A DNA stretch of 64,000 nucleotides, from the NCBI RefSeq assembly GCF_000717175.1, contig NZ_JNYD01000016.1:1-64000 (forward strand). Direction: 5' to 3'. Of this stretch, positions 16,215 to 24,827 are shown in pieces. Below the pieces are notes generated by a model, which worked only from the letters and a program-made list of their open reading frames with translations, did no database searches and was not told where the DNA came from. Source of the stretch: Pseudonocardia autotrophica. Lineage in GTDB: Bacteria > Actinomycetota > Actinomycetes > Mycobacteriales > Pseudonocardiaceae. Made by a program: the position numbers and the translations under genes. The first letter of the stretch is position 1; each line of letters opens with the position of its first letter.

Positions 16215-18035
16215 ATGCGCGCACCCAAGAAGATCCTGCTCGGGCTCCTGGCCCTGGGCGTCGTGGCCGGGGTGACCACCCTGCCGGGCGGCGACGCGTA
16301 CGCCGATGTCGAGACCGTCAAGTCCGCCGTGAAGGGGGCCGACGGCAAGGACTACTGGGTCGAGAACAACATCGACACCGACGCCGCCGAGGACTCGCGC
16401 GGCGCCTCCACGCGACCGGAGTACATGGTCGTGTGGGCCGGCGACGAGAACGTCGCCGACACGGTGGTCCCGGACGTCAAGAACCTGCCCGGGTCCCTGA
16501 CGAACCCGACCGACAAGGTTCGCAACGCCCTCCCGGGCCCGGACTTCATGGCGGTCGTCGACGTCACCAAGGGCTCGCCCAGCTACGGCAAGGTCGTCAA
16601 CACCGCGACCGTCGGCCCGCTGGTCGAGAACGAGCCGCACCACATGCAGTACTCGTGGCGCAAGGGCGACAAGATCTACGCGGGTGGCCTCTACTCGGCG
16701 GCCACCTATGTCTTCGACGTGTCCGCGCTGCCGGAGCTCAAGCTCTCCGGCATCAGCCTCCCCAGCCAAACCCTCTGCGGGTCGGTGCCGGACGCGTACT
16801 GGGTTCTGAACGATGGAACGGCCTACGGGACCTACATGGGCGGCCCGGTCGTCCCGGGCCCCTGCACCTACTCGAACGGTGAGGTCCGCACCGGCAACGG
16901 GTTCGCGGGCACGCCCGGCGAGGTCGTCCGGTTCGGTCCGGACGGGCAGAAGCTGGTTGAGGCCCCGGCCGCGACCACCACGCCGGAGGACCCGACGCAG
17001 TGCCTCAACATGCCGGCGCTCGGCCAGCCCAGCTGCGCCAACCCGCACGGCATCCAGGTCCGCGAGGACCTGAACACGATGGTCACGAGTGACTACGCCG
17101 AGCCGCGGACGATCATCCTCGACCCGGTCAAGGCGCCGTCCCCGTACCTGCGTCGGCCCACGGTCCGGACCTGGGACATCTCCGACCTGAACCACCCCAG
17201 GGTCAAGTCGGTGTCCTACCTGCCGACCGGCCCGCGGTCCGACGGCCAGGACCCGCTGCACAACGAGAACCGCGCGGCGATGGAGACCACGGTGACCAAC
17301 CTGCCGGGGCACAAGGGTGCGTTCGCCCAGACCATGCAGGGTGGCGCGCTGTTCTACACGCCGGACATCACGGTCCCGGAGCCGGAGTGGAAGGAGATCT
17401 ACGACCTCTCCGCCGCGGTGAAGGAGCTGGACCCGAAGGCCGGTGACAACGGCGGCCCGTCGTCGAACGGTGGGTGGCTGCAGACCAGCCCCGACGACAA
17501 GACGCTGTACCACGCCGTCATCGGCCGCAAGCCCGGCGCGCTGGGCAAGGACGACCCCGGCACCGCCGGCGGCGTGATCGCGCTCGACATCGAGAAGCTG
17601 GTCGAGGCGGGCGACGAGGCGACCTGCTCGATCGACACCACCGACGAGATCGCCGGCGGTGGCGCGGAGTCCGACTGCCCGACGCTCAAGGGGCACCAGG
17701 TCATCAACCCCGGCAAGGCCGCAGCCGGCCCGCACTGGGGTGCCCTGGACAACCTCGAGCTGGGTGACGACGGCTTCTACCACGAGACCGACCAGCCGAA
17801 GCGCCTGGCGACCGCGAACTACTTCGTGGCCCGCACCGGCACCGACGGCGACCACCGCGTCTGCATCGTGGACATCGAGAAGGACGGCGAGCTCAAGCTC
17901 GACGAGGACTTCAGGGACGAGAACACGGGTGACACCTGCATCTCGTTCAACCGGGAGAGCTGGCCGCACGGCTCCTTCGGCAACGCGAAGCCCCACTCGA
18001 TGCTGTTCGTGGCGAACGATGCCGACATCAAGTAA
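16215..18035 (+). CDS. Exported selenium-binding protein 56-like protein (methanethiol oxidase family)
   Basis: A 606-aa protein with a signal peptide (KKILLGLLALGVVAGVTTL, cleaved near AYA|DVET). The SBP56 beta-propeller is recognised by ENEPHHMQYSWRKGD, CANPHGIQVREDLNTMVTSD, AGPHWGALDNLEL and SWPHGSFGNAKPHSMLFV; the repeated His residues are those thought to bind copper in bacterial methanethiol oxidase. That enzyme converts methanethiol to formaldehyde, hydrogen sulfide and hydrogen peroxide. At about 600 residues it is longer than the usual 450-470. Export and sulfur-transporter neighbours suggest it acts on volatile sulfur outside the membrane. Substrate identity is inferred from family. 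Confidence 0.85.
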   Translation: MRAPKKILLGLLALGVVAGVTTLPGGDAYADVETVKSAVKGADGKDYWVENNIDTDAAEDSRGASTRPEYMVVWAGDENVADTVVPDVKNLPGSLTNPTDKVRNALPGPDFMAVVDVTKGSPSYGKVVNTATVGPLVENEPHHMQYSWRKGDKIYAGGLYSAATYVFDVSALPELKLSGISLPSQTLCGSVPDAYWVLNDGTAYGTYMGGPVVPGPCTYSNGEVRTGNGFAGTPGEVVRFGPDGQKLVEAPAATTTPEDPTQCLNMPALGQPSCANPHGIQVREDLNTMVTSDYAEPRTIILDPVKAPSPYLRRPTVRTWDISDLNHPRVKSVSYLPTGPRSDGQDPLHNENRAAMETTVTNLPGHKGAFAQTMQGGALFYTPDITVPEPEWKEIYDLSAAVKELDPKAGDNGGPSSNGGWLQTSPDDKTLYHAVIGRKPGALGKDDPGTAGGVIALDIEKLVEAGDEATCSIDTTDEIAGGGAESDCPTLKGHQVINPGKAAAGPHWGALDNLELGDDGFYHETDQPKRLATANYFVARTGTDGDHRVCIVDIEKDGELKLDEDFRDENTGDTCISFNRESWPHGSFGNAKPHSMLFVANDADIK

Positions 18036-20253
18036 CACCCGGCACCGGGTCTCCCGGTCGCGGCGCGCCCTGGTGCGCCGCGGCCGGGCGGCCGCCGCGG
18101 CCGTGGTGGTGCTCCCGCTCGCCCTCGTGGCGAGCGGGGGCACCGCCCTCGCCGGGCCCGTGGTCGTGACCCCCGCCGCGCGTGCGGCCGCGGCGCTGGG
18201 GGAGCAGGCCGGTCCGGCGGTGGTGCTGCTGCGCGTGGCCCTGCTGGCGGGGACGGCGCTGGCGGGCGGGATCGCCCTGGTGCACGGCCTGCTCGGTCGG
18301 CGCGCACCGCAGGGGTCCTCCCGCGGCCTGCTCGGTGGGCACGTCCCGCGCGGGCTGCTGGTGACGGCGTGGGTCGCGGCGGGCGTCGTGGCCGCCGCGG
18401 CCGAGATCACGCACCTGACGGGATCGGTGTCGGTGCTCGGCACCGTCGCGCACGTGGTGCTCGCCCTGGTGGCCGCGGCCCTGCTCGGGACCCGCTGGTC
18501 GGCCGTGCCGGGGGCGGTGCTGCTGGTGCTGCTGGCCGCCCAGCTCGGGTCGATCCACACCGGGCTCGCGTTCGCGCTCGACGCGACCTACGCCGTCGCG
18601 TCGGGTGTGCTCGTCGGGGCCACGGCGGTCGCGGCCGCCGGGGCCCGGCGGGCCGGGCCCGCGCCGGGACCTCGGGCGGGGGAGCCCGCGGTCCCGGCCG
18701 GGTCGGGGCCGGCGACCGGTGCGCCCTCGGCCGGCCTGCGCAGCCGCGCGGCCGCGGAGGCACCGACGGTGCCCTTCGGCGCGGTGGCGGTCCCGGAGAA
18801 GGCCGACCGGCCCGACGTGCACCCGCGGTCCGGGGTGCTCGCCCGGGTCGCGATCGCCGCGGGAGCCGTCGCCGTCGGCGCCGGGGTCGCCCAGCTCGTC
18901 GTCAGCGGGCCGGACACCACCCACGACCTCACCGGGAGCGGGTACGGACTGGCCGGGCTCGCGGCCGTCGCGCTGCCCGTGCTCGTGATGGCGGGCTGGG
19001 CCGCGGCGCTGCTGCCGGCGGGGCGGCTGCGGGCCCGGGAGCTGCACCGCATCGCCGGGGTCACCGGTGTCGCCGGCATCGCCGCGGCGGCGCTGCTCGC
19101 GACCCTGCCCCTCCCAGGGCCGGGTCCGGAGCCGGGCCGGCCGCTCCTGCGCACGGTCGGCGCCGGGGCCGACCGGCTCGCCGTGCTGGTCGCCCCGATG
19201 CGGCCGGGCCCGAACCTGGTCCGCCTCTCGGGGACCGGCTACCCGCCGCCCGGCACCACGGACGGCACCGCCGTCCAGCCCGTCGCGCTCGCGACCGGCG
19301 GGCACGAACACGGCCCGACGCTCCCCACCGCGGCGAGCGTCTCGACCGATCCGACGTCCGCCCCCGCCGTCCCGTTCACGGCGCGGGACGGTGCGGCGGG
19401 CGGCTGGGCCGTCGTCGACCTGCCCGCGGGGGCGAGCACGCTGACGGTCTCGGCCGGCGGCGTGACGAGCACCGTTCCCGTGGACACCGGGTCGGCGGCG
19501 GCCACCCCCGTCGAGGGGGCCCTGACCGGCCCCGACGGCCCGGAGTGCGCGGCGGCCCTGCTCGGCGACCTCGTCGGGCAGCGGCCGGGCGACGCGACCC
19601 CGGAGGCCGGGACGTGCCCGTCGGACACCCTGTCCGAGGCCGACGCCGGTGCGCTGCGGGCCACGATCCGCACGCTCACCGACCACGGCGTGCGCAGCGT
19701 GCGCGTCGTGGCGGACGACTCGCCCCGCTCCCTGGCGGCGGCGGAGCTCGTCCGGACCCGGGCCACCGAGGCCGGCGCCCGGCTCGTCGAGCGGCCCGAC
19801 GCGGACAGCGCCCTGATCGTCGTGTCCGGCTGGGCGCCCGCCGCGGCGACCCTCCGGGAGGCCTCGGCCCGGGCGCTCGAGACCCCGACCCACCTGGGCG
19901 GAACGTATCTGGCCCCGTGGTTGTTGACCGCAGGGGTCGTGACCCGGACGTCGTCGTCCGTGGTGCCGCTGGCCTTCAACCCGCAGGACCAGCTTGCGAA
20001 GCGGTACGCCGGCGAGGTCGGCGCCGCGTTCCCCGGCGAGGCGCCCTCGACCTCCGGGTACGTCCGGTGGGCCGCGCACTCCGGTGTCCCGCTCGACGAG
20101 CGGCCCGCCCTGTTCGGCGCGGCGCCCGTCGACGTGCCGATGACCGTCAACGCCCCGGGCGACACCGACGGGCACCACGGCGGCGGCAACCCGGCCGCGT
20201 GGTTCCCCCACGGGACCGTCGTGCCGGTCAGCGCCCCCCTCGATCCCTCGTGA
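18019..20253 (+). CDS. Large multi-pass membrane protein with extracytoplasmic C-terminal domain, unknown function
   Basis: A 744-aa protein whose ATG overlaps the SBP56-like gene by 17 bases. After an N-terminal hydrophobic segment there are several membrane helices up to about residue 200, then a polar Pro-rich loop and further helices to about residue 375; the alternation with HLTG and GSIHTG segments recalls CopD-type copper proteins. The rest looks extracytoplasmic, with a substrate-binding-protein-like part: RTLTDHGVRSVRVVADDSPR, ELVRTRATEAGARLVE and DSALIVVSGWAP. It ends with a His/Gly-rich stretch (DTDGHHGGGN). I do not recognise the family. Lying between SBP56 and YedE, it may form part of an uptake or electron-transfer complex. 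Confidence 0.7.
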   Translation: MPTSSNTRHRVSRSRRALVRRGRAAAAAVVVLPLALVASGGTALAGPVVVTPAARAAAALGEQAGPAVVLLRVALLAGTALAGGIALVHGLLGRRAPQGSSRGLLGGHVPRGLLVTAWVAAGVVAAAAEITHLTGSVSVLGTVAHVVLALVAAALLGTRWSAVPGAVLLVLLAAQLGSIHTGLAFALDATYAVASGVLVGATAVAAAGARRAGPAPGPRAGEPAVPAGSGPATGAPSAGLRSRAAAEAPTVPFGAVAVPEKADRPDVHPRSGVLARVAIAAGAVAVGAGVAQLVVSGPDTTHDLTGSGYGLAGLAAVALPVLVMAGWAAALLPAGRLRARELHRIAGVTGVAGIAAAALLATLPLPGPGPEPGRPLLRTVGAGADRLAVLVAPMRPGPNLVRLSGTGYPPPGTTDGTAVQPVALATGGHEHGPTLPTAASVSTDPTSAPAVPFTARDGAAGGWAVVDLPAGASTLTVSAGGVTSTVPVDTGSAAATPVEGALTGPDGPECAAALLGDLVGQRPGDATPEAGTCPSDTLSEADAGALRATIRTLTDHGVRSVRVVADDSPRSLAAAELVRTRATEAGARLVERPDADSALIVVSGWAPAAATLREASARALETPTHLGGTYLAPWLLTAGVVTRTSSSVVPLAFNPQDQLAKRYAGEVGAAFPGEAPSTSGYVRWAAHSGVPLDERPALFGAAPVDVPMTVNAPGDTDGHHGGGNPAAWFPHGTVVPVSAPLDPS

Positions 20254-20265
20254 AGGAGACCAACC

Positions 20266-21567
20266 ATGTCCGTGCTCGATGAACCGGTCGGCGGACCGGC
20301 GGGGAACCCGCTGGTGCGGGCCCTGCGCGGGGTCCCCGCCCAGGAACGCGCCGCCTTCGGCCCGGCCGACCGCGAGGCGCCGCCGGTGCAGTGGGTTCCG
20401 ACCGCCGTCGCGATCCTGCTGGCCGCCCTGCTGCTGTGGGGCATCTCGCGCGTCGCCCCGGCGACCATGGTCGGGACCGGCGCGCTGGGCCTCGCCCTCG
20501 GCTTCACCCTGTTCCACTCCCGCTTCGGCTTCACCTCCGGCTGGCGGCAGCTGGTCGCCGTCGGGCAGGGCGCCGCGATTCGTGCGCACATGGTGATGCT
20601 CGGGGTGGCGACCGTGCTGTTCGGCGTGATCTTCGCGACCGGCATCGGACTGTCCGGGGACCCGCGCGGGTACGTGTCACCGGTCGGGATCGGGCTGGTC
20701 GTGGGGGCGTTCCTGTTCGGCGCCGGCATGCAGATCGGCGGCTCGTGCGCCTCCGGCACGCTGTTCGCCGTCGGCAGCGGGCAGAGCGCCATCGTGCTGA
20801 CGCTCTTCGGCTTCATCGTCGGCTCGGTGTTCGCCGCGCTGTCCTTCCCGTTCTGGAACGACGTCGTGCCGCAGGGCCCGGCCATCTCGCTGGTCGACGT
20901 CTTCGGCGGCATCCCCGGCGCCGTCGGCGCGTCGCTGCTGGTCCTGGTGCTGATCACCGGTCTGACCTACTGGGTGGCCAGGCGGCGCACCCCGCCGCCG
21001 GTCGAGCGGCCGCCGTCGGCCCGCGGGGTCGCCCGCGTGCTGCGCGGCTCGTGGCCGCTGTGGGTCGGCGCGATCGTGCTGGCGGTGCTCAACGCCGCGG
21101 TGCTGTTCGTGTCCGGCCAGCCCTGGGGCGTGACGTCGGCGTTCGGGCTGTGGGGCGCCAAGGTCCTGCAGTGGTTCGGCGCCGAGCCGCAGAACTGGGC
21201 GTTCTGGCAGCAGCCCGCCAACGCGAAGTCGCTCGCCGGCCCGGTCCTCGCCGACCGGATCTCGGTGCTCGACCTCGGGATCATGGTCGGCGCGCTCTTC
21301 GCCTCCGCGGTCGGCGGCGCCTTCCTGCTGCACAAGCGGATCCCGTGGAAGCTGGCCGTCGGCGCGGTCGTCGGCGGGATCCTCATGGGGTACGGCGCGC
21401 GGCTCGCGGGGGGCTGCAACATCGGCGCCTACTTCTCCGGAATCGCCTCGTTCAGCCTGCACGGCTGGATCTGGGGTGTGGTCGCGCTGGCCGGGACGTG
21501 GGTCGGGCTGCGGCTGCGGCCGCTGTTCGGGCTCTCGAACCCCAAGCCGGCCGACTCGATCTGCTGA
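20266..21567 (+). CDS. YeeE/YedE-family sulfur (thiosulfate) transporter
   Basis: A 433-aa inner-membrane protein with about ten helices and a long N-terminal cytosolic part. Two halves each carry the family's conserved Cys motif: FGAGMQIGGSCASGT (Cys about 161) and RLAGGCNIGAYFSG (Cys about 384); FHSRFGFTSGWR precedes the first. In characterised YeeE the cysteines pass thiosulfate through a narrow pore. GAAGGAGACCAACC before ATG 20266 is a strong ribosome site. It follows the 744-aa gene by 12 bases, so it belongs to the same transcript. Together with the SBP56-like protein it implies import of a sulfur species made outside the membrane. Confidence 0.9.
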   Translation: MSVLDEPVGGPAGNPLVRALRGVPAQERAAFGPADREAPPVQWVPTAVAILLAALLLWGISRVAPATMVGTGALGLALGFTLFHSRFGFTSGWRQLVAVGQGAAIRAHMVMLGVATVLFGVIFATGIGLSGDPRGYVSPVGIGLVVGAFLFGAGMQIGGSCASGTLFAVGSGQSAIVLTLFGFIVGSVFAALSFPFWNDVVPQGPAISLVDVFGGIPGAVGASLLVLVLITGLTYWVARRRTPPPVERPPSARGVARVLRGSWPLWVGAIVLAVLNAAVLFVSGQPWGVTSAFGLWGAKVLQWFGAEPQNWAFWQQPANAKSLAGPVLADRISVLDLGIMVGALFASAVGGAFLLHKRIPWKLAVGAVVGGILMGYGARLAGGCNIGAYFSGIASFSLHGWIWGVVALAGTWVGLRLRPLFGLSNPKPADSIC

Positions 21568-21587
21568 TCACCAGAAAGGAACCCTCC

Positions 21588-21818
21588 ATGATCCGTGTGA
21601 CCTCCGCCGTGCTCGGCGGGATCGCCCTGACCGCGCTCGCCGGCGGCGTCGCCCACGCCGCGCCGGTGATCGCCGAACCGCCGACGGAGCCCGGCCCGGC
21701 CGTCGCGGGCAACCCCCTGTGGGCCACCGACCACGTGCCGGTCCCGGTCGACGACCCGACCTTCGGGGTCTTCGACGCGATCGCACCGGTCCACGGCCTC
21801 GTCGGCGGCATCAACTAG
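21588..21818 (+). CDS. Small exported protein of unknown function, last gene of the sulfur operon
   Basis: A 76-aa protein with a strong ribosome site (AGAAAGGA) and a signal peptide ending HAA|PVIAEPP. The mature peptide is about 50 residues, without Cys, and ends IAPVHGLVGGIN. Its build (short, Pro/acidic, cleaved) resembles the exported protein at 15866, and both belong to the same operon. No family is recognised. A long stem-loop terminator begins 20 bases after its stop. Confidence 0.72.
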   Translation: MIRVTSAVLGGIALTALAGGVAHAAPVIAEPPTEPGPAVAGNPLWATDHVPVPVDDPTFGVFDAIAPVHGLVGGIN

Positions 21819-21838
21819 CGCCGACCTGCCCACCGGGG

Positions 21839-21882
21839 ACCGGAGCCGTCACGACCTCGCGAGCGGTCGTGGCGGCTCCGGT
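21839..21882 (+). terminator. Strong stem-loop terminator of the sulfur operon
   Basis: ACCGGAGCCG-T-CACGACC (21839-21856) pairs with GGTCGTG-G-CGGCTCCGGT (21865-21882), 18 bp including one G-U pair, around an 8-base loop. It follows the last operon gene. No U-run is present. Confidence 0.75.
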
Positions 21883-21995
21883 GTGTCCGGGGATCTCCGC
21901 CGCTCGCCGGTCCGCAGGGGCCGTTCGCGGACCGGCCGGGTGAGGAACCTCCCGGGTGCTTCCCGCCGCGACGGTCGGGCGACAGGGTGGCGTCC

Positions 21996-22307
21996 ATGCT
22001 GTTCATCGGGCCGGCGGCCGACGAGTCGACGGACGAGCACGAGGGCTACGTCGCCGGGCTCGACGCCGCGGGGCGGGCCACCGACATCTGGACGGACGTC
22101 CGGGAGCGGCTCTCCGGGTACGTCGCCGTGCTCGCCCGGTGCGAGTGCGGATGGTCGGGCCTGCCGCAGCCGGCCGACCCCGCCGGGCACCGGGCCGCCG
22201 AGCGGGAGTGGATCGACGGGCACTTCGCCGCCGTCGTCGGGACGGGGCCGTGGCCGGACGAGATGTTCCTGCGCTCCCCGGTCCGGGCGACCTCCGCCGT
22301 GACGTGA
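21996..22307 (+). CDS. Hypothetical protein with CxC-GW motif
   Basis: A 103-aa soluble protein from ATG 21996; a GTG three codons earlier is possible. It is acidic and contains VLARCECGWSGLPQPADPAGHRAAEREWIDGH. The C-x-C-G-W-S/T-G segment followed by an HxxxEREW helix recurs in small actinobacterial proteins of unknown function and may bind a metal, though two cysteines alone are not a full zinc site. It stands alone, before the nitronate monooxygenase gene. Confidence 0.6.
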   Translation: MLFIGPAADESTDEHEGYVAGLDAAGRATDIWTDVRERLSGYVAVLARCECGWSGLPQPADPAGHRAAEREWIDGHFAAVVGTGPWPDEMFLRSPVRATSAVT

Positions 22308-22366
22308 GCCGGAGTTCATTGACGCGCCTCAGGGCCGCCGGGCACGATCACGGCGAGGAGACCTAG

Positions 22367-23431
<1,065 letters not shown>

Positions 23432-23443
23432 GGCTCCGCTCCC

Positions 23444-23567
23444 GCGAGTCGGGACTTACGGCAGCGCGAGTCGGGAGTTGTGGCAGCGCGAGTCGGGAGT
23501 TGTGGCAGCGCGAGTCGCGCCGTGGAAGTCGGGCTGTGCGCTCCGGCGAGTCGGGAGGTCCGGCAGA
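23444..23567. repeat. 22-bp intergenic tandem repeats
   Basis: Four copies start at 23444, 23466, 23488 and 23510 with an exact 22-bp period; the unit begins GCGAGTCGGGAGTTGTGG. Copies two and three are identical, the first and fourth are diverged, and a fifth degenerate copy starts at 23546. There is no spacer between units. The array follows the nitronate monooxygenase stop and precedes the DksA-like gene. Confidence 0.85.
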
Positions 23568-23614
23568 ACGGAGCGGGGGCTGCGTTCGGCGGCCGGGGCC
23601 GGGAAAGTGGAGGC

Positions 23615-24052
23615 ATGCCCTCCGATCCCGGCCCCGACGCCGTCGCGCGATCCGCGGCGGGCCGCGAGGAGCCGACGGAGGCTTCGTTGGCCGGTCCGCA
23701 TCGCCACGCCGACCGGATCGCCGACGCTCGCGCCGCCGCCATCGCCCGGGCGAATGCGCTGGAGGTGCAGGTCGAGGCGCTCGCCGAGCAGCAGGCCCTG
23801 ACCACGCACGACGACGAGCACGACCCCGAGGGCGTCACGATCGGCTTCGAACGCGCCCAGCTCCTCGGCCTGCTCCGCGGCGCGCGGGACGAGATCGCCG
23901 CCCTCGACCGCGCCGCCGACCGCCTGCGGGAAGGCGCTTACGGCCGCTGCGCCCGCTGCGGCGCCGCCATTCCCGACGTCCGCCTCGAGGCCCTCCCCGC
24001 CACTGACACCTGCCTCACCTGCGCCGACCTCCGCCGCCGACGCCGCCGCTGA
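23615..24052 (+). CDS. DksA/TraR-type C4 zinc-finger protein
   Basis: A 145-aa protein from ATG 23615 with a GTGGAGG ribosome site. The middle is a helical hairpin (FERAQLLGLLRGARDEIAALDRAADRL), followed by YGRCARCGAAIPDVRLEALPAT and DTCLTC, the four-Cys zinc finger of the DksA/TraR family. It ends in a run of arginines. Actinobacterial members of this group are mostly uncharacterised; DksA itself binds RNA polymerase through its coiled coil. No operon partner is evident. Confidence 0.85.
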   Translation: MPSDPGPDAVARSAAGREEPTEASLAGPHRHADRIADARAAAIARANALEVQVEALAEQQALTTHDDEHDPEGVTIGFERAQLLGLLRGARDEIAALDRAADRLREGAYGRCARCGAAIPDVRLEALPATDTCLTCADLRRRRRR

Positions 24053-24149
24053 GCAGACAGCTCGCACCCCCGATCGGTCCTCGCACACCCACTCCGACCG
24101 CCGGCGCACCCGTCGGGTCCACCCACACCCGTCGGGGCGGCGGCCCCTC

Positions 24150-24507
24150 AGGACGATTCGTCGCCGAGGGCGCCGAGAGCGGGGGGAGTCCCCAGCCGGA
24201 TCGCGATCGCCGCGGCCGGCCTGCCGCCGCCGGTGCTGCAACTCGTCGTCCCCGGGGTCGCGCGCGGGGTCGACGGGCGGGTCGACTTCGCCTGGCGGGA
24301 GCAGCGCGTGGTCGGGGAGTTCGACGGCCGCGTGAGGTGCGGGCGGCTGCTCGCGCCCGGGCAGGAGGCCGGCGCCGCGGTCTTCGCCGAGAAGGTGCGC
24401 GAGGACGCGATCCGCGCCGCGGGCTGGACGGTCCTGCGCTGGACCTGGGGCAGCTGCGGGAGTTCGGGACGGTCGCCGCCCGCCTCCGCCGCGTCCTCGA
24501 CGGTTGA
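24150..24507 (+). pseudogene. Broken AbiEi/DUF559-like protein, C-terminal remnant with frameshift
   Basis: The frame reads PSRIAIAAAGLPPPVLQLVV, RGVDGRVDFAWREQRVVGEFDGRVRCGRLL and AAVFAEKVREDAIRAAGWTVLRWTW. This is the endonuclease-fold C-terminal part of the actinobacterial proteins annotated as AbiEi-like/DUF559. After RWTW the natural ending QLREFGTVAARLRRVLDG-stop continues only in another frame, so one base has been lost near 24448. The N-terminal DNA-binding half is missing and no start is visible. Arrays of GGTGTG-type repeats flank it. This is a decayed gene. Confidence 0.72.
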
Positions 24508-24827
24508 TCGCACCTCGCACACCCGAAGGTGCGTCGCGCGGGCCGTCGACCGGGTGTGCGACGCACTCCACAGGTGTGGGACCGGGTCGGAGCGGGTGTG
24601 CGGCGCCGGGATGGGTGTGGGACCGGGCGGAGCGGGTGTGCCGTGCCGAAGCGGGATCGGACGAGCGGACGCGCCGCGGACGGCCGCTACCAGGTGCGAC
24701 TCCCGCCACCTGATCGGGACAGGCCCCTCTGACCTGCGCAGATGCTCCCATTCGCCCGATCGTTCCGTCCTGCAATCCCCTGGCACCGCGACTAGCGTTC
24801 CCCGGCGGTGACGACGGAAGGACAGTA
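24508..24827. other. Non-coding stretch rich in GTGTG repeats
   Basis: About 320 bases between the broken gene and the MHS transporter. The first half contains a repeated GGTGTGGGACCGGG-like word and related GGGTGTGCG words, and mirrored CACACCC words occur before the broken gene (24085-24130). No gene is supported. The last 60 bases should carry the transporter promoter; GGAAGGA before GTG 24828 is its ribosome site. Confidence 0.5.

Noticed and set aside
15182..16348. Minus-strand frame across the leader region and first operon gene
   Set aside because: Low-complexity Arg/Gly sequence with no ribosome site; it overlaps the leader peptide and an exported protein on the other strand.
16113..18560. 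Long minus-strand frame opposite the SBP56 gene
   Set aside because: Arg/Val/Gly-rich antisense product without domains; the + strand protein has clear SBP56 motifs.
23444..23567. CRISPR-like array
   Set aside because: Units abut with no unique spacers and no cas genes are present; it is a plain tandem repeat.
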